DNA of 64,000 nt from positions 80,400,732 to 80,464,731 of the forward strand of contig NC_080044.1 of NCBI RefSeq assembly GCF_012489685.1, read 5' to 3'. Made by a program: the position numbers and the translations under genes. Positions 26,338 through 37,690 of this stretch are shown here, in pieces. Under the pieces are notes generated by a model, which was given only the letters and a program-made list of their open reading frames with translations, made no database searches and had not been told where the DNA came from. Numbering within the stretch: position 1 is the first letter of the stretch; each line of letters opens with the position of its first letter. Origin of the DNA: Lotus japonicus (lineage: Eukaryota; Streptophyta; Magnoliopsida; Fabales; Fabaceae).

Positions 26338-29300
26338 CTACGGCACCGCTTTCGGAACCCCCAAAGAGTCCTTTAGAAGAAAGGTCTCTAAATCATGGAA
26401 AGGGACATTTAACACATGGCTCCCCATACCATTATTCCTAGAAGCAAACCGAGCAATGCAGTTAGCTGCCTCATTGCATTCCCGAGGGATCCTTCTCATA
26501 ATCACCTCCCAGTCGCGAGCTAACCACCACGCTATGTCTTTAGCCAAAGGAACAATACTGAAACTACTAGCCTCTCCAACCAGGTCAAGGGCAACTCTAC
26601 AATCACTCTCACAGATGAGCTTCATGTATCCCTTATGCCACGCTAATTCGAGCCCCAAGCAGAGAGCTTTCAGTTCAGAATGGAGAGCGTCTCCACCATC
26701 TTCAGCCCACATGAAGCCTTGGAGCCAGCTTCCTTCACTATTCCTGAGTAGACCGCCTGCACCCATGCGTTGGCCATTCTCCAAAAAACTGTCATCCACA
26801 TTCAATTTAACGTAGCCCCGTTCCGGGGGAATCCACCTCACTCTCAAGAGCCCCTCCATGTCGCCTGCCTCTCTATCTTGTTGGCCTCTCAGAAATTCAT
26901 CATGGTCATGGCAGAGCCTCCTCCAGGCCTCCTGCAGGTTCCACGGCTGTTCCTCAAGACACATATTATTTCTCCATTTCCATACATTCCAAGCCCCTGC
27001 CAGGAAGGCCATAGCATGCGCACCTTTTGACAGAAATGAAACCCACTGATTCAAGTCCATACTAGTAAAGGCTTGCCATGAAAATGCTCCTAGTCGCTGC
27101 CACAACTCACGTGAATGAGGGCAATCACGTAAGCAATGGAGCGTTGTTTCTTCCAGCTCTGAACACCGGCTGCACGCCGGAGATTGAGCTAAGTGGCACC
27201 GGTACCTGGATGCATTAGTTTGGAGGGCTTCATGTAACGTAAACCAGATGAAGAAACGAATTTTCTCCGGGACCTTTAGCTTCCACACCCATTTCCAACA
27301 GTCGCTCCCTTGCTCCTGACGCCCTAACTCGTTCAACCATCGATAGGCTTCACCCACTGTATAACAACCTGCAGCACTGGGACCCCAAGTCCATACATCT
27401 GCTTGGTTCTGAATCAGGCGAGGATCCACACGGTGCAAGTGTTCCAAGATCTGGGGAGGTAACGATGTGTACAGCCGCTGCAAATTCCAAGTCCCATTAA
27501 CAATGATATCCCCAAGGGTCATCTGGGTATCAGCTATGTTAACGTAGGGGAGGTGGTTGGCTACCATACCCATCCCACTCCAGTCCCCATACCAAAGTGG
27601 TGTGTGACCATTCCCAATCCTGTACTTGAAACCCATTCTCAATTGGTCCAGAGCTTTGATCAAACCCTTCCAAACTGGCGAAGCTTGTCGCTGGCTCGCT
27701 GCGTGGAGGATGGTTGAACCAGCAGCGCCTGCCAGATATTTGTTTCTCATCACTTGCACCCATAATTTCCTAGGCTTATGGATCATGCTCCAAATATTTT
27801 TCCCCAACAATGTTGTGTTTGTGTCCACCATATCCCGAATGCCCAAACCCCCATGTTCCTTGTCCTGGGTTAGCACATCCCATCTCACCTGATGCCATCC
27901 ACGTTTGTTGCGCCCCTTGGACCAGATAAAACCTCGCATCGTTTGGTTTAGAATTGCCAAAAGCCGTCTAGGGAGCCAAAATACTTGCATAACATATGTG
28001 GGTATCGCCGCCATGACGGCCTTCACCAAGCATGTTTTCCCAGCCATGTTGAGCATACTGGTCTTCCAAGAAGCCAGTTTTTTCTGAATATTATCTAGCA
28101 AGTAGTTAAAAGTCCTACCTCCCATGCTTCCTCCCCGTAATGGAAATCCCAGGTATTTACCCAAATCACTCACAAAAGGTATTGGGGCAATGCTAGTGAT
28201 TGCATCTCGAATCTCCGGCCTAACCCCTCTGGATGTTATGGCTTTGGACTTCACCATGTTCACCTGCAAACCAGAACTAGCACAAAAGTTTTTTAGAGCT
28301 GCAGCCACCAAGTTTACTTGCGTGGTAGATGCTTGACAGAAGAGAAGCACGTCATCTGCAAAGAAAAGGTGAGAAATAGGTGGGCCATTTGCCGACACTC
28401 TGACCGGTTTCCAGGCTCCACTGTCCACTAACCGCTGAATATGGACTGAAAGCCGCTCCATGCAAAGAACAAATAGGTAAGGGAATAATGGATCACCCTG
28501 CCTTAAGCCTCTGCCAGGTCTAAAGGGAGGGAGACGAGCTCCATTCCATAAAAGCGATATCTCCGAGGAAGTAACACAACACATGATGAGATCAATCATA
28601 CCTTCAGGAAAGCCAAAGAGGGTAAGAGTTTCCCTCAGGAAGCTCCAAGAGACACTGTCATAGGCCTTCTCGAGATCAATTTTATACGCTAAGGTACCAT
28701 GCCTGGTAGTGGATCGATGCATATGATGAATGACCTCCTGGGCCACCAAAGCATTATCCATAGTCCCTCTTCCCGGTAAGAAACTACTCTGCATAGGACC
28801 AATTAAGTTATCAAGAAAAGGCCGAATGCGTAGGACCAGAACCTTAGTAATCAGCTTGTAAGAGACATTACACAAACTTATCGGCCTAAACTCTTTGACC
28901 GTGGATGGTTGATCAATCTTGGGAATCAGGACAATCAAAATCTCCATTATTTTGTTGTCCACCTTTCCAGAAGCAAAGGCCTCTCTAACCACCTTCCAAA
29001 GGGAGTCTCCCACCTTCTCCCAATACTTCTTATAGAAGAATGGATGGAACCCATCAGGACCTGGGGCGGTAAAAGATTTCATGGACATTAGGGCCTGGCG
29101 TACCTCCTCTTTCCCCACATCATGAGCTAACACCTCCCGGGCAGCATCAGATAGCTTTGGAAAAATGTCGTGGTTGAAGGATATCCTTAGGGGACCATCC
29201 ACCGCTGCAAATAGTGCTTTGAAGTACCTATTTACCTCCACGGCCAACCTACTCATATCCTCACACCAAGTGCCATCTGCCAAGCGAAGCCGCTGGATTT

Positions 29301-30438
29301 TGTTCCTCTTTCGACGAATGACACACTGAGTATGGAAGTAAGACGTGTTCCTGTCCCCCAATCTCACTCTATTGTCCCGAGCCTTTTGGTACCAAATCAT
29401 TTCTTCTTGTTTGAGAACATTCATGTATTCCGCTTGGAGACTGGTTTCAAGTTGCATTAAGGACGAAGTGATTTTGCTGTCCAGTTCACGTTGAACCCCT
29501 CTTAAACGTGCCTCCGGTCTCCTCTTGCGCCTATGGATATTACCAAATACTTCTCTGTTGAATACCTGGGCATCGTTTCTCACTCTGTCCAGCTTTGTGC
29601 AAATATCTTCATCACCATCCCTCCATGCGTTCGCGACCAAGGTGGAGAACTCCGGATGATCCGCCCAGGCTGCCAAGAAGCGGAAAGGCCTATTCCGAGG
29701 TTCAGAGATTGGTCCCCCACAATGGAGTAGTAAGGGACAATGATCGGAATTAACTCTGTTCAGGGTTTCGACAAATGCATTAGGGAAAGCTATTCGCCAG
29801 TCCACGTCCCCAACTGCTCTATCCAGCCTTTTGGAAAGGATGATACGACCTTGCTGTCTCCGGACCCAAGTAAACTTTGATCCCTCAACACTCAAGTCTA
29901 CAAGGCCACAGGTTTCCAAGACGCTCGCAAATCTATCAGCTCTACTACGCGTCACCATCCCTCCTCTGACTTCATTCTGCTGGATGATCTCATTAAAATC
30001 CCCCACTAGGAGCCAGGGATGAGGAATAGATGCTCTGATATTTTCCAAGTGCGTCCATAGCTGTTCCCTTTGTGCCGGGATGGGAGATGCATACACTGCA
30101 CTACATGCCCAGGACATGTTCTCACGCCAAACTTCAAATGTGATAACCTAGCGGTGTTGGTTAATAAGTCTCATCGAAACGGTATTACTGGCATGTCGTA
30201 ACACCCAAATTCCTCCGCTAAAACCCACTGCTTCCTCTATGAACACTGGGACGTAGTTTAGAGAATTCCAAAAGTGACTAACTCTTGCAAACTGGCACCT
30301 GGTTTCTAGTAACATGACCAAGTCTGGACGACGATGCTGAACAATTTCTTTCAGATACAGCTTGCCCTCTTTACTTAGGGCTCCTCTCACGTTCCAAGTT
30401 AAAATATTAAAATCTTCGAAACCTATCATAAAAACCAT
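26338..30438 (-). pseudogene. LINE ORF2 (endonuclease-RT-RNase H) with one nonsense codon
   Basis: The frame runs from ATG at 30438 to the stop at 26338, 1367 codons, interrupted once by TAG at 30150-30148 (codon 97). Before the stop: NILTWNVRG and the catalytic Glu in LLETRC, start of an AP-like endonuclease. After it: VGDFNE, RLDRAVGD and NSDHCPLL finish the endonuclease. Reverse transcriptase follows: FRPISLCN, KIDLEKAYDSVSW, GLRQGDPLFPYLF and the catalytic FADDVLLF. A zf-RVT (CSRCSELEETTLHCLRDC) and a C-terminal RNase H (KLNVDDS, SELKAL, ESDCR acidic residues) complete it. Reading resumes in the same frame after the TAG, so this is the only visible lesion. A second in-frame ATG at 30117 would make a protein without an intact endonuclease. 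Confidence 0.92.
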
Positions 30439-30487
30439 GTCAGTATGGGTTGGAGAGAGCTTCTCCAAGTTCCTAGCAATTGCTAGG

Positions 30488-32125
30488 TTACATACGATCC
30501 TTGGCATGGTCAACATCGACGTGCATGCTTGTGCACGAGTTCTCCAAATTCTGCTTGGAAGAGGGTGGTTTACCAATATTAGCCAGAAGAGCGTCAACTT
30601 CTGCCCTAAGCTTCTCATTACTTGTGCCAAACACAACTGAAGGTGATTGTTGACCTTGGTCGTGGGCTTTGGCTACCCCTTTCCCCATTGGATCCATTGA
30701 AGCAGACCCCAGCACAGTAAAGGGCCCCTCATCCCCACGTTTCCGCTTCTTCTTGATTTCCTCTGGATTCCTTGCACCGGTCCCACTGGGCTTGCCAATA
30801 CTAAATGCCCCAACGCCCTTGGGTTCAAACACTGGCAACGGTTTTTTGTTTTCCCTATGTTGTCGCGCTCCATTTACTTTCTTATCAGCTTTTGATGCCA
30901 CACTCCTAGGCGCACCTGGTTGGGTACCGGGTTTTGGTGCAACCGGTTTGACTAGCTGTTTTTTCTTTCTGCTAACAACCATCCAATCACCGTATGCCTC
31001 AATATTCTCTTGGGCCCCACCTGTCCCTTTCAATGATTGCGTATTCAACTCTACATTACTCAGCGAAACCTGATTTGCACTCCCGCCGCCAGGAGTTTCG
31101 GTGTGCACTTTAGGAATCTCCATGTCAACGCTAGGAGTCAATTGATTAGTGTCCTGATTATTCGCGGTTGCATTGATGATAGATTCCAGACCCTCCGGTT
31201 GCCCTAGGGCCGCTCCATGGTCCATTTCCGCCGCCGCCACCACCTGCGGAGTGTCCCTTCCCTCCGCCATGGGATGGTTTTCCACTGGAATTTGCCCCTG
31301 CGTTCCCTGTTCCGTCAAGGGCTCCAAGCATTCTCTGGAGCGATGGCCATAACAACCACATCGCGTGCAGATTACATGCAACCCTTCATATTCGATCTTA
31401 TACCAATGGTCCTCAATCATGATTTTGCCATACACCGGTTTTGTGAGATCTAGTTCCACACATATACGTGCAAACCTTCCTCTATCTCCCCTCAGAGTAT
31501 TTATATCTACCCGGATCGGCGTGCCAATGATCTGTGCCACGGACATGAGGAAACTCTCATCATAGAACCCCGGATTCAAGCCTGGGATTCGAATCCATGC
31601 CAGGGTTTTCAGGACCTTAGCCGCTGGGGCAATGAAATCTATGCTCCATGTCGACACTGCTAAGTAATGATCGAAAATCATCCATGGCCCTCCCCCGATC
31701 ACCAACTCTCTGTCACTTGCAATGTCAAATTTCACCATAAAGAACCCATTGTCAATATCTAGCAGATCAAAGCCTCCAGATAGTCTCCACACACTTGCTA
31801 ATTTAGTCTTCATGGTGCGGTATCCCAATTTCTTCCCCAGTAAACACACTACCAAGGCCTCTCTCCACGGTGCACACATGTCCTCTAGGACCGATTTCTC
31901 GACCCGAATCCTTGGAAGCCTTTCATTGCCATTCACATACTCGACTCTCATTTTATTCTCCTTGAATAGGTCCACACGCTGCTTAGGAGGTGGCACTCTT
32001 TGGCCACCCAGAAGTTTGTCACGAAAGGAAACTGGTATTACACCTTCGCCGTTAGGATCTGGTGGTTTTTGCCCGCTCCAGCCGTCCTCCCCATGCGAGT
32101 TCGCTCCTCCCCAATGCTTCTCCAT
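30488..32125 (-). CDS. LINE ORF1: DUF4283 / CCHC zinc-knuckle protein
   Basis: An intact frame of 545 residues. Residues ~85-245 correspond to the DUF4283 region usual in plant LINE ORF1 proteins (GGPWMIFDHYLAVSTW, then LAWIRIPGLNPGFYDE). A CCHC knuckle follows at 253-266 (CTRCGCYGHRSREC, spacing C-2-C-4-H-4-C), the RNA-binding mark. The C-terminal half is polar and low in complexity. It ends about 50 bp before the likely ORF2 start. It acts as the RNA-packaging partner of the element, not as a host gene. Confidence 0.9.
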   Translation of the reverse strand: MEKHWGGANSHGEDGWSGQKPPDPNGEGVIPVSFRDKLLGGQRVPPPKQRVDLFKENKMRVEYVNGNERLPRIRVEKSVLEDMCAPWREALVVCLLGKKLGYRTMKTKLASVWRLSGGFDLLDIDNGFFMVKFDIASDRELVIGGGPWMIFDHYLAVSTWSIDFIAPAAKVLKTLAWIRIPGLNPGFYDESFLMSVAQIIGTPIRVDINTLRGDRGRFARICVELDLTKPVYGKIMIEDHWYKIEYEGLHVICTRCGCYGHRSRECLEPLTEQGTQGQIPVENHPMAEGRDTPQVVAAAEMDHGAALGQPEGLESIINATANNQDTNQLTPSVDMEIPKVHTETPGGGSANQVSLSNVELNTQSLKGTGGAQENIEAYGDWMVVSRKKKQLVKPVAPKPGTQPGAPRSVASKADKKVNGARQHRENKKPLPVFEPKGVGAFSIGKPSGTGARNPEEIKKKRKRGDEGPFTVLGSASMDPMGKGVAKAHDQGQQSPSVVFGTSNEKLRAEVDALLANIGKPPSSKQNLENSCTSMHVDVDHAKDRM

Positions 32126-32164
32126 CCTTTGTGAGAAGGCAATTAGTCGTTATTTTGACTATAG

Positions 32165-34481
32165 ATGAGTTAGTTGTAATTTATAAGATTTGTTATGAAA
32201 TAAATCATAACAAGTATCATTTTTACACTCGGAGGGTCATTTTTTTTTTTGTATACTTGATTATTCATAATTCTAATAACTTAACTAGAGCAATTAATCA
32301 TTTTCTAATAATTAATTTTGTCACTAAGCTATAATTATGAGTACTTAATAAGTGGTTCACAGAGGTGGATGATGTTAGTTACTCCCCCCCCTAGTTTGAA
32401 GAAGATGTGTATCAGTATCAGCACTAAATAAATGAAACACAAGTGTCACTTTGCTTGATCCATTAATATTCTTGTGTCCCATTGAAATTTGAGAGAGCAG
32501 AGTGAGTAACCTCACCTAACAAAGTTGGCTTGAGCTATATACGCGGTCCTCCCACAAAACTAACTAATGCAGTTCACTGCCACGCATTTGCCGACGAATT
32601 AATTCAAGTACTGAAGAGTGAACAAGAGTGAGGAACAGCCCAACAATTATTATGGATTTTGTCCTTTTGATACAAAAAGGAAAAACAAGATGATCCCGGA
32701 AATAAAACACAAATAAATCAATACCCTTCTAGAAACCGAAGTAGTTGAACTGATTATTTTTTAATTTTTTCAGAATCAATTCAAAATCAATATTTTATGG
32801 TAGAAAAATAATTTATCCAATTTGAGCTATCAAAAGATTGGGAAATATAAGTTGTTAGCTCGCTTAACCCTTAGGTCAAGTAAGACGACCCTAACAATTC
32901 AAATCGTAAATTCGGCAATTCGATCCTCTAATTCAAAGAGCCAATCAGCCAAACTGCGAGTAAGTTTAACTAAAGCTAACTAGAACAATAAATGTTTAAG
33001 CTAAATGAATTTAAAGTTGTATGAAAGAAAAAAAAAACATTATTTATAAATAATCATATTAGTCGATATTAGTTAAAATGACTCATGTGAGTAATTTCAA
33101 CGATCCTGGAAAATAAAAAAGCTGGGTTATAATGCGTGAAATTCAAACAACCCACCCGTAAAATATCCTATATTTATCATTTGTATTTGTTTCTTTTAAT
33201 TTGTATCTGGTTTTTTCTTTATTCATTTGGTGTGCTGATCCTCTTGGTTTATTCCAAAAGTGCCATCTTCTCATTCAATAACTCTAGAATGTTCATTTGC
33301 AGCAACGTTTTTTTCTATAAAGAATATATTTTCAAAGATGCATTAGTATATAGGTTTGAATGAATATGATTCACATATAACAAATGCCCCATTTTATGTT
33401 TCATATATAAAATTAAATGAGTATTCTACGTATATTCACATAAAGTTTTATATATGTATAGTGACATAAAATTCTTTTCCAAAAAAAAAAATAGTGACAT
33501 AAAATTGACACATATTAGCGATATTTTATAACGGTTGTTACAGCAGTTAAAATTTGCCGTTGATGTATGTGTCAGTTGTGAAATGTATTTATATGTAATA
33601 TTTTCAATTAGCATATAATATATAGCAATAGGCACATGAGTATTTGAAACACTTACAATTCTCTCATGCTTACACACATATCCTATTTTGAAGTATTTTA
33701 AATTCAATTTTTTAAAAATTTCTTAAATTCATCCGAACAGACATTTACTTTGTGTTTAACTTTTTTTACTTTGAAAAGATTCAATAAAATTATTATTAGA
33801 TACTTTATCACATCTATATATAGCATGCTTACCTATATTAAGGCCTACACAAGGATAAAACTATCCAAGTAAGGGTTTTAGGTCTCCCAAATTCTTTTTA
33901 ATAAGTAAAAAAATATCCATAAAATTAAAGTTTGCTCTAGGCCTCATATTGGTGATAAGACATCACTTTAAAATTTGTTAGGCCTCATTTAGTGTTGAGT
34001 TGACCTGCCTATATTTAGAAGGTCTTGCAATCGCGCGTGGCTGATGCTGTTCAATATCCTCTCTACTAGATAAGAATGTATTTCGCTACCTTATTTTTTA
34101 TTTTCTGTGGTGATCAAAAAACACAAATTGTGTTTGAGCTGAAACGACATCTATAAATTAAATCCAACAAATGTAGATTATTAAAATTTTAAAATATAGA
34201 GATAGAGAAAAATTTAAGTACATGTGAGTATCTGTACTATTTAGGTGTCACAATTCATAACTCCACGTATAATACCAGTTGATTCCGTGTAGTACACCTT
34301 ACCAATTTAGTGTGCACGTGGATAGTAGATGAGGGGCCAATGACTTGGACAATTGTGAGAATTTGGTCAAGCATTCAATGTTTGTGTATTTTATTTCAAT
34401 TTGGATTGCTTTTCCAAGCCAAGCAAGCTTAATTTTGCCATTTGCGAAATGACCAAGCTAATAGGGAGGCTTTCTTTAGGG
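32165..34481. other. AT-rich intergenic DNA
   Basis: No gene supported. Includes homopolymer tracts (for example poly-A at 33480) and short frames without family resemblance. Unclear whether it holds old element remnants. Confidence 0.5.
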
Positions 34482-34656
34482 TAATGATATATACACACCT
34501 CTTTTTTTATACACTTCATTTCCACCTATTTTTATTTCTATCTCTCTCCTCTTATCATCTATCACATCTTATACTTTCTCACTCTTATTTTTTCTTTTCT
34601 TCCTATCTCTCTTCTTCCACCTCATTCCACCTCATTTTGAGGTAATAAATAATTAT
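34482..34656 (-). mobile_element. MITE family A, copy 3 (inverted orientation)
   Basis: Starts TAATGATATATACACACCTC, equal to the reverse complement of the right end of copies 1 and 2. The interior is the pyrimidine-rich complement of theirs (TCTATCTCTCTC, CTTATCATCTATCACATCTTA). The other end (CACCTCATTTTGAGGTAAT) keeps the terminal hairpin but is more diverged. Confidence 0.75.
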
Positions 34657-34927
34657 TGCTTTCTTTAGTGTTTTGGTTTCAAATTTGGGGCTTTCTTCCT
34701 CCAGTACAAACGCATAAGAAGGATATTGGTCAAAAAGTCTGTTTTCTTGTTTATGGTCAAAAGTAAAAGTCAGATTTATTTGTCTGCCCACGTGGAGTTT
34801 ATAGAGTCAAACATATTAATTTGTCTTCGAATTTGGTCTTTGAGGAAATTATTTCAGTTTGAAACATTTACGCCACCATGACTTAGATTTTTCATCGCAT
34901 AAATAATTACAGTCGAATTCATCATTT

Positions 34928-37675
34928 TTTTTTTTAAGTTCAATTCCTGTTTCTCATTCAAGAAGCAGATGAAACTGCTGGTGTTACATCAAGTTTGATC
35001 AAATTGGAGGCCCCGGGGGGATCATCCTCAATCCAACATTGATCATGTACATTAAAAGCTAGGTGTGAGAGGTAGTCAGCAACTTTATTGCCTGACCTCT
35101 TGACATGTAAAACAGAGAAAGGGTTGAAGTTTTGAGCCAAGCTCTTACAATTTCTAATAACATCATGTAAATATGAATTGCTTTGTCTGGTGCTGTTCCA
35201 TTGTTGAACCAGAATAAGGGAATCTGTCTCTAGTGTGATTTGTGTGAAACCCAAGTGCTTTGTCCATTCTAGGGCCCATTGTACACCCATTGCTTCTGCC
35301 GTTACAGGATCTTCCTGTGGTCTCCCCACACAAGTCGCTGCAGCCATTGTTTCTCCTATTTCATTTCTGATTATTGCTCCAAGTCCCACTTCCTTTGGCC
35401 TTACCACTGCATCAACATTGAGCTTGTATCTGTCTCTTCCTGGTGGGATCCAAGTAGTGGGGGATAAGTCCTTCTCTACGTGCACCTGGTTCTGGTTCTG
35501 GACTAAGCGGATTTGATCAGCCTTAGTCAAGGTTTTATCAATTTCCCACAGCTGCCCCTCAAAAACCCATGCATTGCGTCTTTTCCATATTGTCCACGCT
35601 AAATTGAAGACCTCTGCTCTTGTTTCAGGGCTCGGGTGAGCGAGAATCCCCTCCAGCCATCCTTTGAAATTTGTGGTAGGGTCTTGTGGAACTTGGATGC
35701 TCAGGTGTGAGGCGAACCAGATCCTATGCGTTCTGCTACACGACAGGATTGCGTGAGCCGTTGTTTCCTCCTCTTTTCCACAGCTTGGGCAAAGTGGGTC
35801 GAGATCAATCCCTCTCTTTTTCAGGTTGGCATAGACAGGGAGCACCTCTTTGCAAGCTCTCCAGATAAATTCTTTGCAACTTGGTAGAACCTCAGTGGCC
35901 CAGATCTTTTTCCACAAAAGTGAGCCTCTAGAGTTAGAGGGGCCAGCAGCTCCATCTCCTCCAGTGGATTTGTTGAGAATTTTGTATCCTCCTTTGACAC
36001 TATATTGCCCATTGATGCTATCCTTCCATATTAATCTGTCACCCCCATGTTCCAGTGATAATGGGATCTGGAGAATCTTATCCACATCCATGGGCAGGAA
36101 GAGGGTTCGGAGTAGGTGTTCATCCCATGACCTGCCTGAGGGGGTCATCAACTGGCTTACCCATGTAGCCTCTTGTCCTTCGTTTCTGGCTGTTTGAATT
36201 TTCCCACTGTTGTAGCTAGGCACCCATTGATCAGACCAAATATTTATCTTGTTGCCAGTTCCCACCTTCCATATACAACCCCTCTGGATCATGTCTTTAG
36301 TTGCGTAGATGCTTTTCCACAGGAAACTCGAGTTTGTCCCTCTCTTTGCATCACCAATCCCACCTTTAGGGTAGCGGGCTTTGATGACCCTTGCCATTAG
36401 GGATTCTTCCCTGTTCAGCAACCGCCACCACTGTTTTCCCAGCATAGCTTTGTTGAAGTTGTGAAAAGATTTAAATCCAAGGCCTCCAAAGCTCTTAGGG
36501 GTAGCCAAATAGTCCCACTTAATCCAATTCAGTGACCTTTTATCTGAGCTCCCTCCCCAGTAGAAGCTATTTATCATCTTCTCAATTTGTGAGCATAGAG
36601 TAGAAGGGAGAAGGAAGAGCCCCATGACAAAGGATGGTATTGCTTGGGCTATGGATTTTATGAGGACACCTCTTCCCGCACGAGATAAGGCTTTTTCCTT
36701 CCAGCCTTTGAGCTTCTTCCAGATTCTTTCTCGCACAAAATTGAAGACTTGGGTCTTTGATCTACCTACAAGTGTTGGTAGTCCCAAGTACTTCTCATGA
36801 CTCTCAACTGCCTTAACACCAAGGAGCTGTTCAAGCTCAATAATTCTGGGACTAGGCACGTTTCGGCTTAGAGAGAGCTCGGATTTGTCGAAATTGATTC
36901 TTTGGCCGGAAAAGGTCTCATAGTCTTTTAGGATACCTTTGATGATTGTTGCTTCCTCTAGGGTGGCTCTTGCGAGGAGAATACTATCATCCGCAAAGAG
37001 GAGATGGGACACGGTAGGAGAGGATGGTGTGATCTTGATCCCATGAAGGCAGCCCTCCGCTACCTTAGAATTGATCATAGCCGAGAGAACCTCCGAGCAT
37101 AAGATGAAAAGGTACGGAGATAGGGGATCTCCTTGGCGGAGTCCTCTTTCCGGTTTGAAGCTTTTGCACGGTTGGCCATTTAGCATCACTTGGAAGGAGA
37201 CAGTGGAGACACATCTCAATATCAGATCTGTCCATTTGGTGGGGAAGCCCATCTGCTCTAACGTGCTCTTGAGGAAGGCCCATTCCACTCTATCATAGGC
37301 CTTGGACATATCCGTTTTGAGTGCCATTACTCCTTTTACTCCCCTTGTTTTCCTCCTCATGTAATGGAAGCATTCATGAGCAACAATGGCATTATCCGTG
37401 ATTAATCTTCCCGGTACAAAGGCACTTTGTGTCTCTTCCACAATTTCATTCAAAATTCCTTTCAAGCGGTTGGCAATTGTCTTTGTAACCAACTTGAAGA
37501 CCACATTGCAAAGGCTAATGGGTCGGAAGTCTTTGGCATGTTCTGGCTTCTTGATCTTTGGAATGAGAGTGATGAGAGTTTGGTTGATGTGGCTTGGGTC
37601 AGCTCCATCATTTAGTATACTAAGGACTTGGCTGCATCAAAAATTCTGGCCCTATATACAAGATGAAGTGTGCAG
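34928..37675 (-). mobile_element. 5'-truncated LINE with short 5' inversion, 18-bp TSD
   Basis: A second L1-type LINE, of a different family from the one at 26-32 kb. An 18-bp duplication CAGTCGAATTCATCATTT flanks it (34910-34927 and 37673-37690). The poly(A) tail shows as an 11-T run at 34925-34935. The minus-strand body covers 34928-37636. The last ~39 bp (37637-37675) are the same element in plus orientation, encoding residues that belong just before the body's 5' end. TGCAG is present at both the body edge (37632-37636) and the end of the inverted part (37671-37675). This is the product expected from twin priming. Confidence 0.92.
34958..37636 (-). pseudogene. LINE ORF2 fragment (RT, zf-RVT, RNase H)
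   Basis: About 890 open codons with no stop, from the truncation point to TGA/TAG at 34958. Visible in order: LITLIPKI and FRPISLCNV at the start of reverse transcriptase, KTDMSKAYDRVEW, GLRQGDPLSPYLF, catalytic FADDSILLA, then a zf-RVT (CPSCGKEEETTAHAILSC) and an RNase H (KLNVDAVV, AEAMGVQWALEW, LETDSLILV). The endonuclease, the first RT blocks and ORF1 are missing through 5' truncation, so the copy cannot move itself. The uninterrupted frame indicates a young insertion. Confidence 0.9.
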
Positions 37676-37690
37676 TCGAATTCATCATTT

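Larger units (their letters stand above)
26296..32150 (-). mobile_element. Near-complete L1-type LINE, 5.86 kb, 14-bp TSD
   Basis: A non-LTR retrotransposon in minus orientation. The perfect 14-bp duplication TTATTTTGACTATA flanks it (26282-26295 and 32151-32164). Its 3' end is a short poly(A) tail, seen as nine T at 26296-26304. ORF1 starts only 26 bp from the 5' junction, so the leader is short but both ORFs are present. Order on the minus strand: ORF1 (gag-like, zinc knuckle), then ORF2 (endonuclease, reverse transcriptase, zf-RVT, RNase H). It sits about 0.6 kb upstream of the ACS start codon in the same orientation. The perfect duplication and long open frames argue for a fairly recent insertion. 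Confidence 0.95.

Noticed and set aside
30669..31073. 134-residue plus-strand frame inside the LINE
   Set aside because: Antisense to LINE ORF1; no independent motif.
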